This document shows positions 57,351 to 64,000 of a stretch of 64,000 nucleotides of DNA, in pieces. Position 1 is the stretch's first letter; each line of letters starts with the position of its first letter. The notes under the pieces are model-generated. The model did no database searches. It worked only from the letters and a program-made list of their open reading frames with translations, and was not told the origin of the DNA. This DNA comes from Acidobacteriaceae bacterium KBS 83 (lineage in GTDB: Bacteria > Acidobacteriota > Terriglobia > Terriglobales > Acidobacteriaceae). Where the stretch lies: NCBI GenBank assembly GCA_000381585.1, contig KB906733.1, positions 759,378-823,377 of the forward strand, given 5' to 3'. The position numbers were made by a program, and so were the translations under genes.

Positions 57351-58934
57351 ATGGGGATGAAGGCGAAACGAGCCGCGTGCACGATGATGGTGGCGGGGTT
57401 GCTGGCTTTTCTGCCGCTGCCGGCGCAGACGAGCGCACAGGCGCCCACGCAGAATCCCCCGGCGCAACGGAAGCCAGATCAGCAGAAGCCCGACCAACAG
57501 AAGACGGACCAGAAGATTACGTCGGCACAGGCAAAGGAGCTGTTCGCGTCGGTTGACCAGATACTCAGTTTCGCCAGCAAGGACAGCGATCTCTCGATCC
57601 ATCACCCGGTGAAGCGACGGCTGACCACGCGGAACGAGGTGGAGCACTACATCCTGAGCAAGATGAAGGATGACAAGGACGCGCAGCGGCTGGAGAGCTC
57701 CGAGATTGTGCTCAAGAAGTTCGGGTTGCTGGATCGCGACTTCCATTTGCGGCCGTTTATTGTGAGCCTGCTGACTGAGCAGATCGCGGGCTACTACGAC
57801 AGCAAGTCCAAGACGGTGAACATGCTGGACTGGATTGCACCGGATGATCAAAAGCCGGTGCTGGCGCATGAGCTGACCCACGCGCTGCAGGACCAACACG
57901 TCGACCTGGAGAAGTGGAGCGACCAGAGCAAGCAGTCCATCGCGAAGAATGTGGACGAAGACAACGAGCATCTGCGGGTCGACGAAGCGGACACGGCGCG
58001 GGAAGCGGTGGCCGAAGGTCAAGCGATGGTGGTTTTCCTGGACTGGGGGCTGGCGCCGAAGGGACAGTCGCTGGCGCAACTGCCGGACATCGCAGCGCAA
58101 CTGGACGATGTGGGCGGCGACGACGCCGATTCGCCCGTATTGAAACGGGCTCCCCTGCTGCTGAAGGAGTCTCTGCTATTTCCCTATCGTGAAGGACTGA
58201 ACTTCGAGCAGGTCGTTCTGAAGGACGAGGGGCCGAGGCAGGCATTTGCCGGTGCGTTGGACCGGCCGCCGGCGACCAGCTACGAGATCATGCATCCACG
58301 AGCGTGGGAGCGGCAGGTGCATCCGACTCTGCTGACCATGCCGGACATTCATCCGCTGATCGAGGGAGAGTATGCGCCCTATGACATCGGCGTGATGGGC
58401 GAGCTGGATGTGCGGATACTGACACAGTTGTTCGCAGGAAAAGCCGGAGCCAAGGACCTGACGCCGGAATGGGATGGTGGCGTGTACTACGCGGCGCAGA
58501 GCCGCGCGGCGAAGACGCCGGAAGAGAGGGGTTCGACGAAATCGGTGGCGCTGCTATACCTGTCGCAGTGGAAGAGCGAGGAAGCCGCAGCGAACTTTGC
58601 GGCCGTCTATGCGGAAAACCTGAAGCGTAAGTATACGGACGTGCACATACAGCCGACCGATGAAAGCGAGGGCAGCTCTGGTGAGAGTGTGTTCACAACG
58701 GAAGAGGGGCCGGTGGTGATTGCGACGGTGGGCCGCGGCGTATTTATCAGCGAGAGCTTTCCGTTGCCGATGGCGCGCAAGCTGGAGCTGGTCATGACCG
58801 GCACGCTGAAGCATAGTGGAGAACGGCAGGCACGTTTCGTGGACCCTGCCTTACCGAATGCGTTGGAGTTGAGCGAGAACCTGTCGCATCTGATGTGCCG
58901 CTATGGGTTAATTCGAGCTGCGCTGCATCAGTAA
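57351..58934 (+). CDS. Exported putative gluzincin-type metallopeptidase
   Basis: A 527-aa protein with a signal peptide (residues 1-30, LLAFLPLPAQTSAQA) and a short tandem repeat of KPDQQ (three near-copies, about residues 42-57). A zinc motif HELTHALQDQH lies at 173-183, preceded by TEQIAGYYDSKSKTVNML, and the third ligand is probably Glu222 in REAVAEGQA, 45 residues later, as in gluzincins. The C-terminal third (EEGPVVIATVGRGVFISESF) is beta-rich. The family is widespread in acidobacteria but uncharacterised as far as I know. ATG 57351 follows GGTGAGG. It is divergent from ygfZ by 68 bases. Confidence 0.8.
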   Translation: MGMKAKRAACTMMVAGLLAFLPLPAQTSAQAPTQNPPAQRKPDQQKPDQQKTDQKITSAQAKELFASVDQILSFASKDSDLSIHHPVKRRLTTRNEVEHYILSKMKDDKDAQRLESSEIVLKKFGLLDRDFHLRPFIVSLLTEQIAGYYDSKSKTVNMLDWIAPDDQKPVLAHELTHALQDQHVDLEKWSDQSKQSIAKNVDEDNEHLRVDEADTAREAVAEGQAMVVFLDWGLAPKGQSLAQLPDIAAQLDDVGGDDADSPVLKRAPLLLKESLLFPYREGLNFEQVVLKDEGPRQAFAGALDRPPATSYEIMHPRAWERQVHPTLLTMPDIHPLIEGEYAPYDIGVMGELDVRILTQLFAGKAGAKDLTPEWDGGVYYAAQSRAAKTPEERGSTKSVALLYLSQWKSEEAAANFAAVYAENLKRKYTDVHIQPTDESEGSSGESVFTTEEGPVVIATVGRGVFISESFPLPMARKLELVMTGTLKHSGERQARFVDPALPNALELSENLSHLMCRYGLIRAALHQ

Positions 58935-58966
58935 GAGGGAGGCAGAGGCCACGCCCAGCGGGCGGG

Positions 58967-58972
58967 TATACT
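58967..58972 (+). promoter_or_regulatory. Possible -10 element for mtnP
   Basis: TATACT at 58967-58972 lies 65 bases ahead of the mtnP start, in a short GC-rich gap. No good -35 hexamer is visible at the right distance, so confidence is low. Confidence 0.25.
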
Positions 58973-59036
58973 GGCGTTTCCAACCTAACCTTCATGCGCA
59001 AGCGGCGGCGGGAGTGCAGCGGGCGCGGAGAACAAT

Positions 59037-59900
59037 TTGCATCAGGCAGAGATCGGGATTATCGGCGGCAGTGGACTGTATTCCATGCCGGGCCTTACAG
59101 ATACACAGGAAATAGCCATCCAGACGCCGTTCGGCGAGCCTTCGGACAAGCTGGTTCTGGGCGAGCTGGAGGGCCGCAATGTTGCGTTTCTTGCGCGGCA
59201 TGGACGCGGCCATCGGCTGTTGCCGAGCGAAATCAACTTTCGAGCAAATCTTTTTGCGATGAAGTTGGTGGGCGTGGGGCGCATCATCTCCGTGTCGGCG
59301 GTGGGGTCGCTGAAGGAAGAACACAAGCCTACGGATTTTGTGGTGCCGGACCAGTTCATCGACAGGACATTTCTGAGGACGAGCACGTTCTTCGGCGACG
59401 GAATTGTTGCCCATGTTGCTTTCGGCGATCCGGTTTGCGGCGTGGTGGCGAAGACGATTGCCGATGCGTGCGATCAAGAGAGCGTTGTCGGTAAGCGCGG
59501 CGGCACGTACGTGTGCATGGAAGGGCCGCAGTTTTCGACCCGCGCCGAGTCGAACCTGTATCGGAGCTGGGGTGCTGACGTGATCGGCATGACCAACCTG
59601 CAGGAGGCGAAGCTGGCGCGGGAGGCGGAGATCTGCTACGCGACGATGGCGATGGTGACCGACTACGACTGCTGGCGCGCCGGACACGATGACGTGACTG
59701 TGGACCAGATTGTGGCAGTGATGCACCAGAACGCGGCCAATGCGGCGAAGGTGCTGCGCGCTGCGGTGCGTGCTGTACCCGCGGAGCGCACGTGTGCATG
59801 CGCATCGGCAATCCAGCATGCCATTCTGACCAGCCGCGACGCGATTCCTGCGGCGACGCGCGCGAAGCTCGATCCAATCATTGGGAAATATCTCTCGTAG
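59037..59900 (+). CDS. mtnP: S-methyl-5'-thioadenosine phosphorylase
   Basis: A 287-aa phosphorylase that splits methylthioadenosine to adenine and methylthioribose-1-phosphate. It opens EIGIIGGSGLYSMPGL, with RHGRGHRLLPSEINFRANLFAMK, SAVGSLKEE, TYVCMEGPQFSTRAESNLYRSWGADVIGMTNLQEAKLAREAEICYA-type core and the C-terminal helix. The sequence fits the MTAP (not purine nucleoside phosphorylase) subclass. Start is TTG 59037 with GGAG six bases upstream. Nineteen bases later the pfkB-type kinase gene begins; the pair may function together. Confidence 0.94.
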   Translation: MHQAEIGIIGGSGLYSMPGLTDTQEIAIQTPFGEPSDKLVLGELEGRNVAFLARHGRGHRLLPSEINFRANLFAMKLVGVGRIISVSAVGSLKEEHKPTDFVVPDQFIDRTFLRTSTFFGDGIVAHVAFGDPVCGVVAKTIADACDQESVVGKRGGTYVCMEGPQFSTRAESNLYRSWGADVIGMTNLQEAKLAREAEICYATMAMVTDYDCWRAGHDDVTVDQIVAVMHQNAANAAKVLRAAVRAVPAERTCACASAIQHAILTSRDAIPAATRAKLDPIIGKYLS

Positions 59901-59919
59901 TTACAAAGGGAAAAACTGC

Positions 59920-60861
59920 ATGTCTATTGTGGTGGTGGGTAGTGTTGCGTTTGACAGCATTGAGACTCCGAGCGGCCGGGTGGACCATGCGCTGGGCGGG
60001 GCGGCCACGCATTTCGCTCTGGCCGCCAGCTACTTTACGCAGGTGCGCGTGATCGGCGTGGTGGGCGAAGACTTCACGGCGGCGAACGAGGATGTGCTGA
60101 AGAAGCGCGGCGTGGATACTTCGGGGATTGAGCATGTGGCGGGGAAGAGTTTTCACTGGACCGGCTCCTACACGCGCACGCTGAACGAAGCAGACACACT
60201 GGCGACGGAATTGAATGTATTCGAGACCTTCACGCCGAAGATTCCGGCCAGCTATTGCGATTCCGAATTTCTCTTTCTGGCGAACATCGATCCCAAGCTG
60301 CAGGCGCGGGTACGTCGCGAGATGCCGAAGGTAAAGATGGTGTGCGGCGACACCATGAACTACTGGATCAAGGACCACAGCGCCGCGTTGGCCGAGGTGC
60401 TGGTGGACCTGGATGTGCTGCTGATCAACGACGGCGAGGCCAAGATGCTGGCCGAAGATGCCAACCTGGTGCGGGCGGCGAAGAAGATCCTGGGGATGGG
60501 CGTGAAGACGCTGATCGTGAAGCACGGCGAGTACGGAGCGACGGTCTTCTTCAGCGAGCGATCCTTTCCGGGCGCGAAGCCGGAGGCGCACGCTACGCCC
60601 TTCCGCGCGCCGGCGCTGCCGCTGGCCGAGGTTGTAGATCCGACCGGGGCCGGCGATTCGTTTGCCGGCGGATTTTTCGGCTACCTGGCATCGAAGAAGG
60701 GCGAGCTGACGCCGGGGAACTTCCGCAAGGCGATGTTCTACGGCGGGGTGATGGGTTCGTTTGCGGTGGAGAAGTTTGGCACCGAACGCACGCAGAAGCT
60801 GACCCGTGAGGAGATCGATGCGCGCTTCGAGCAATTCCGCGCGCTCAGCCATCTTGACTGA
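59920..60861 (+). CDS. PfkB-family sugar/nucleoside kinase
   Basis: A 313-aa ribokinase-fold kinase. The N-terminal motif is GGAATHFALAASYFTQVRVIG and the C-terminal ATP/anion-hole motif DPTGAGDSFAGGFFGYL with the catalytic Asp in GAGDS. Lid residues are short, more like adenosine or ribokinase-like proteins than 6-phosphofructokinase. Its gene follows mtnP directly. The ATG 59920 has AAAGGG ten bases upstream. The substrate may be adenosine, ribose or a product related to methylthioribose salvage, but that is inference from neighbourhood. Confidence 0.9.
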   Translation: MSIVVVGSVAFDSIETPSGRVDHALGGAATHFALAASYFTQVRVIGVVGEDFTAANEDVLKKRGVDTSGIEHVAGKSFHWTGSYTRTLNEADTLATELNVFETFTPKIPASYCDSEFLFLANIDPKLQARVRREMPKVKMVCGDTMNYWIKDHSAALAEVLVDLDVLLINDGEAKMLAEDANLVRAAKKILGMGVKTLIVKHGEYGATVFFSERSFPGAKPEAHATPFRAPALPLAEVVDPTGAGDSFAGGFFGYLASKKGELTPGNFRKAMFYGGVMGSFAVEKFGTERTQKLTREEIDARFEQFRALSHLD

Positions 60862-62500
60862 GGCGAAGGAGCACCAGCCGCCACGCGATGCGGGAATGGT
60901 CGCGCTGGTGAGCGCGGTGCTGACGCTGGCGGCGCTCGCCTTCTGTTCGCAGCATCAATTGCTCTTGCTCTATGGCGACGCGGTCTCGCACCTGCATATT
61001 GCTCGGCGTCTGTTCGATTCGCGGACGCCGGGCTTTCGTCAGCTTGGTTCGGTGTGGCTGCCCCTGCCGCACCTGCTGCTGGTGCCGTTTGTACAGAAAA
61101 TGAGCTGGTGGCAAAGCGGGGTAGCGGCTGCGCTGCCTTCGATGGCGTGCTATGTCGCCGCATGCGTCGGGCTTTACCGGCTGGCGCTCTGCTTTGTGCG
61201 ACATTCGATGGCGTGGCTCGCGGTAGTGTTCTTTGCGTTAAACCCGGGGTTGCTCTACTTCTCGACCACGGCCATGACAGAGCCACTGTTCCTGGCGGAG
61301 ATGATATGGGCATCGCTCCTGATTGCCTGGTTTGCGCGGCGATCGCAAGCAGGAGACCGTAAAGGACTGGGGCAATTGCTCCTGGGTGCCTCGCTGGTGC
61401 TGGTGTGCGCGGTCTTCACGCGCTATGACGGATGGGTTTATGGAGCGGCGGCGTGGTGTGTTGCGTCGTGGGTTGTGCTGCAACGTCGCAATCTGCGGGA
61501 GCGCGCGACCGGCATCTGGCTGCTGGGGACGGTGCTGGTGGTGATGGCGCCACTGCTTTGGATTGCCTACAACGCGAAGCAGTTTCATGACCCATTCGAT
61601 TTCCTGCGGGGACCGTACTCGGCGCGGGCGATCGAGGCGCGAACTTCGCCTTCGGGCGCCGGCCACTATATGGAGTATCACCGGCCGGTGGTGGCGGCGC
61701 TGTACTTCCTGAAGGCGGCGGAATTGGGCGCGGTGGTTCCCCATGCGACGCAGTTGATCTTCTTGATTTCATTGGTTGGCACGGCATTTCTGTGGGTGCG
61801 CCGCCGGAGCGTGGCGCTTGCGGCTGCGTCGCTGCTCTGGCTGCCGCTGCCGTTCTATGTCTATTCGGTGTCATACGGATCGGTGCCGTTATTCATTCCG
61901 GTATGGTTTCCGCACTCCTGGTACAACACGCGGTACGGTATGGAGATGCTGCCCGCGTTCGCGTTGTTTGGGGTAGCGGCGCTCGAGGGTGCGGCGGTGT
62001 GGCGGCCGCGCTGGCAGCGAGGGATGGTACCGGTGGCGGCGGCGCTGATTGTGACGAACGCCGCGCTGCTGCTGCGCGCCGGACCGCTGGTGTTTCAGGA
62101 GGCGGTGGTCAATTCGAGCTCCCGGATTCCGTTCGAGAGGACGCTGGCAAATTGGTTGCGGATACTGCCGCCGGGTAAGACGCTGCTGATGTACACCTCT
62201 GAGCATCCCGGAGCGGTGCAGCGGGCGGGTATACCGCTGCGCGACATTATCAACGAGGGCAATTACTACGAGTGGACGGCGGCGCTGAAGGACCCAGCGG
62301 GGAAGGCGGACTATGTGGTGGCGCTTGATGGTGATCCGGTAGCGAAGGCGGTTGCCGAGCGCCCGCAGGGGCTGACGCTGCTGCAGATTATCTGCTCGAC
62401 GGGGCAGCCTTGCGCCCGGGTCTACCGTACTCACAACTTCGCAGGTGCTATTGCCCATACCGCTACCGCGCCGCAGGCGCGACGCGATGGCCCGGAGTAG
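60854..62500 (+). CDS. Multi-spanning membrane protein, probable GT-C-type glycosyltransferase
   Basis: A 548-aa protein with about eleven hydrophobic helices. Early sequence LLYGDAVSHLHIARRLFDSR, with an acidic residue in the first external loop, and the position of LPLPHLLLVPFVQKM fit GT-C (ArnT/PMT-like) glycosyltransferases; a C-terminal soluble part follows the last helix (LANWLRILPPGKTLLMYTSEHPG). The start is not clear: TTG 60854 (used here), ATG 60896 or a distal start at 60806; the first overlaps the kinase stop by eight bases. Donor and acceptor are unknown, so the enzyme name is a class label only. Confidence 0.75.
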   Translation: MTEAKEHQPPRDAGMVALVSAVLTLAALAFCSQHQLLLLYGDAVSHLHIARRLFDSRTPGFRQLGSVWLPLPHLLLVPFVQKMSWWQSGVAAALPSMACYVAACVGLYRLALCFVRHSMAWLAVVFFALNPGLLYFSTTAMTEPLFLAEMIWASLLIAWFARRSQAGDRKGLGQLLLGASLVLVCAVFTRYDGWVYGAAAWCVASWVVLQRRNLRERATGIWLLGTVLVVMAPLLWIAYNAKQFHDPFDFLRGPYSARAIEARTSPSGAGHYMEYHRPVVAALYFLKAAELGAVVPHATQLIFLISLVGTAFLWVRRRSVALAAASLLWLPLPFYVYSVSYGSVPLFIPVWFPHSWYNTRYGMEMLPAFALFGVAALEGAAVWRPRWQRGMVPVAAALIVTNAALLLRAGPLVFQEAVVNSSSRIPFERTLANWLRILPPGKTLLMYTSEHPGAVQRAGIPLRDIINEGNYYEWTAALKDPAGKADYVVALDGDPVAKAVAERPQGLTLLQIICSTGQPCARVYRTHNFAGAIAHTATAPQARRDGPE

Positions 62501-62597
62501 CCCGAGCGTGGGAGTGGCGGCGCTTCGACGGAATGGTAGCATCACGCGATGGGCGGGGTGGATTGCCTGCTGATGGTAGTCGAGGCACGCGACGGCG

Positions 62598-63311
62598 ATG
62601 ATGGTGTTTGACGGCAGACATGCGCTGAGTTTCAGCCAGTTCCAGCAGTGGGCGCTGACCGATACGGCGACGATGCGGCTGCTGCTGGCTTGTGGGCTTG
62701 GCGGCATCATCGGACTCGATCGGGAGTATCACCACAAGCCGTCCGGCGTGCGGACGAATCTGCTGATCTGCTTCGGCTCGGCATTGTTCACGTACCTGTC
62801 GCCGCTGATTGCCGGCGAACTGAGCACGAGCAAGGGACAGATTGCGTCGAACATCGTGCAGGGAGTGGGCTTTCTGGGAGCCGGGCTGATCCTGCATAAT
62901 CGTAACCGCATCAGTGGCTTGACCAGTGCGGCGACGGTATTCGCTGTGGCGGCGGTGGGCATGGCGTGCGGCGCGGGACTCTATCTGCCGGCTGCGTTTG
63001 CGACGCTGCTGATCTTGCTGGCGCTGGAGGCGGTGGGAGCGCTCGAGACACTCAGTAACCTGAAGCTGCAGACCCGCATTTACGAGGTGCGCGGCAAGGA
63101 TCCGGATGCAATGTACCTGGCAGTGCTGGCGGCAATGGATACGGACCAACGCCGGCTGGAGCCGGTGGACCGTGACAATCTTGCAGGCATCACGCGCCTC
63201 TCCTTTACCGTGATGGCGACGAGGCGCGACCATCGCCGTCTGACGGAGTTGTTGATGAAGAGCTCGGGAATTGACCGTGTGCTGACCTTCCGCAGTTGGG
63301 AGGACGAGTGA
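62598..63311 (+). CDS. MgtC/SapB-family membrane protein
   Basis: A 237-aa protein. The family core is LLACGLGGIIGLDREYHHKPSGVRTNLLICFGSALF and GVGFLGAGLILHNRNRISGLTSAATVFAVAAVGMACG with five hydrophobic helices, followed by a soluble C-terminal domain of about 75 residues (ACT-like, YLAVLAAMDTDQRRLEPV). MgtC is a virulence and Mg2+-limitation factor inhibiting ATP synthase in Salmonella; the environmental SapB-like members have no known role. Two adjacent ATGs (62598, 62601) are possible starts. The stop overlaps the GTG of dapF (GTGA). Confidence 0.93.
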   Translation: MMVFDGRHALSFSQFQQWALTDTATMRLLLACGLGGIIGLDREYHHKPSGVRTNLLICFGSALFTYLSPLIAGELSTSKGQIASNIVQGVGFLGAGLILHNRNRISGLTSAATVFAVAAVGMACGAGLYLPAAFATLLILLALEAVGALETLSNLKLQTRIYEVRGKDPDAMYLAVLAAMDTDQRRLEPVDRDNLAGITRLSFTVMATRRDHRRLTELLMKSSGIDRVLTFRSWEDE

Positions 63312-64000
63312 TCGAGTTCGTGAAAGCGCACGCCTGCGGCAATGATTTTCTGATTGTGGAAGCGGCGCAGCTTGCCGGGCGAGACCTGGCGCAGCTTGCG
63401 CGCGAGCTCTGCTCACGTACCACCGGCATTGGCGCCGACGGGGTGGAGTATCTGACGCAGATCAGCGATCGCGAGGGACGCATTCGGCTGCACAACGCGG
63501 ATGGGTCGCACGGAGAGATTTCGGGCAACGGCACGCGCTGCGTTGCAGCGTGGCTGGCATATCGTGGGGGCTTGCAACCGGGTGGCGAGGTGCGCATCGA
63601 GACGGATGCCGGCGTACGCATCGGACGACTGGAGTGCGTCGACGGCGCCGAGTTTCGCTTTACGACCGGGATGGGCGTGCCGCAGGTGCGGCGCCAGCGG
63701 GTGAAGCTGGGATGGAGCATGACGGTAGAGAGCGCGTTTGTGGACATGGGGAATCCGCAGTTCATCGTGATGTTGAAGGACGAAGATTTCGCGATGGCAG
63801 GCCGCTCGTGGCAGGAGGTTGGGGCGGCAATCTGCAAACATCCGGATTTTCCCGAGGGGACCAATGTGGAGTTTGTGCGGCGAGTGGCGGAGGACCGGAT
63901 CGAGATTCGCATATACGAGCGCGGAGTCGGGCCGACTTCCTCCTCTGGCACCGGGACGAGCGCAAGCGCGGCTGCGATGATGGCGCTGGAGGGTGCGCCG
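63308..64000 (+). CDS. dapF: Diaminopimelate epimerase-like protein (partial, runs off window)
   Basis: The frame begins at GTG 63308, overlapping the MgtC stop, and is open to the window end (231 codons). It shows the DapF fold: AHACGNDFLIV at the start, NADGSHGEISGNGTRCVA with the first catalytic cysteine (Cys78), and VDMGNPQFIV. The second active-site cysteine, normally in GETLACGTG, is replaced: the segment is GPTSSSGTG with Ser213 at the cysteine place. DapF makes meso-diaminopimelate for lysine and peptidoglycan. With one cysteine changed it may act differently. C-terminal residues lie beyond the window. Confidence 0.85.
   Translation, partial: MIEFVKAHACGNDFLIVEAAQLAGRDLAQLARELCSRTTGIGADGVEYLTQISDREGRIRLHNADGSHGEISGNGTRCVAAWLAYRGGLQPGGEVRIETDAGVRIGRLECVDGAEFRFTTGMGVPQVRRQRVKLGWSMTVESAFVDMGNPQFIVMLKDEDFAMAGRSWQEVGAAICKHPDFPEGTNVEFVRRVAEDRIEIRIYERGVGPTSSSGTGTSASAAAMMALEGAP

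Noticed and set aside
1-64000. CRISPR arrays, insertion sequences, prophage, toxin-antitoxin or anti-phage systems
   Set aside because: I looked for regularly spaced repeats, transposase motifs, terminal inverted repeats, phage structural genes and known defence genes and found none in the window.

Overview
This 64 kb window is GC-rich chromosomal DNA, densely packed with genes on both strands. It looks like a Gram-negative bacterium of the phylum Acidobacteriota, probably family Acidobacteriaceae (Terriglobia). Outer-membrane traits are present: a KDO-activating enzyme (kdsB), a TonB-type energy transducer, and phosphatidylethanolamine synthesis (psd, pssA). Several families here are, from general knowledge, common in acidobacteria: TolB-like/TPR proteins with an N-terminal winged-helix-like domain, a DUF1844 protein, and a short ygfZ-DUF1844-ribF operon. 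This placement is inference; the window has no rRNA to confirm it.

Layout. 0-8.4 kb: end of a Dph6-like ATPase, a GNAT acetyltransferase, an acyl-CoA dehydrogenase with a terminator, then a tight plus-strand operon (meaB, methylmalonyl-CoA epimerase, tsaB, rimI, psd, pssA, a cysteine-less Asd/Usg-like protein, an NAD(P)-binding epimerase-like protein). 8.4-13.7 kb: minus-strand dGTPase-like protein, long TPR lipoprotein-like/exported protein and purH. 13.8-24 kb: rhomboid protease, an orphan DUF4157 (eCIS-core) protein with two HExxH motifs, an XRE regulator with a palindrome at its start, dienelactone hydrolase, YihY/BrkB protein, an exported SLH-like protein coupled to a 59-aa membrane peptide, fabG, DUF2071, DinB, a two-domain ThyX-like protein and an AAC(6')-like acetyltransferase.

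24-40 kb: recA (with terminator), coaD, an alditol-oxidase-like flavoprotein, a TIGR00266 protein, glutathione peroxidase, TonB-like protein, GDP-mannose supply genes (manC and a phosphomannomutase), an ECF-type sigma factor with a small membrane partner, a minus-strand run (amidinotransferase-like, kdsB, 73-aa protein, aminotransferase), a large exported CocE/NonD hydrolase, a tRNA-Met with a clear sigma-70-type promoter, and a YdcF protein.

41-47 kb is the most unusual stretch: a 2.8 kb divergent locus present as two tandem copies. Each copy carries a TolB-like/TPR regulator on the plus strand. On the minus strand each carried a 200-aa unknown protein plus a small membrane protein, but decay is complementary: copy 1 keeps the small protein and has a broken 200-aa gene, copy 2 keeps the 200-aa gene and has a truncated small protein. 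47-64 kb returns to housekeeping functions: an S41-family protein lacking both catalytic residues, a YciF-like protein, PBP1A, a CadC-like regulator preceded by four helically phased CTGAA repeats, a SYLF protein, the ygfZ-DUF1844-MBL-ribF operon (the MBL gene apparently starting at CTG), an exported metallopeptidase-like protein, mtnP-pfkB, a membrane glycosyltransferase-like protein, MgtC/SapB and the start of dapF.

I found no CRISPR array, no transposase, no prophage and no recognisable defence system. The strongest candidates for something not previously described are the duplicated divergent locus, a dispersed intergenic repeat of about 125 bp (two inverted copies at 25.5 and 40.7 kb), the DUF4157-peptidase fusion, and the phased operator upstream of the CadC-like gene.
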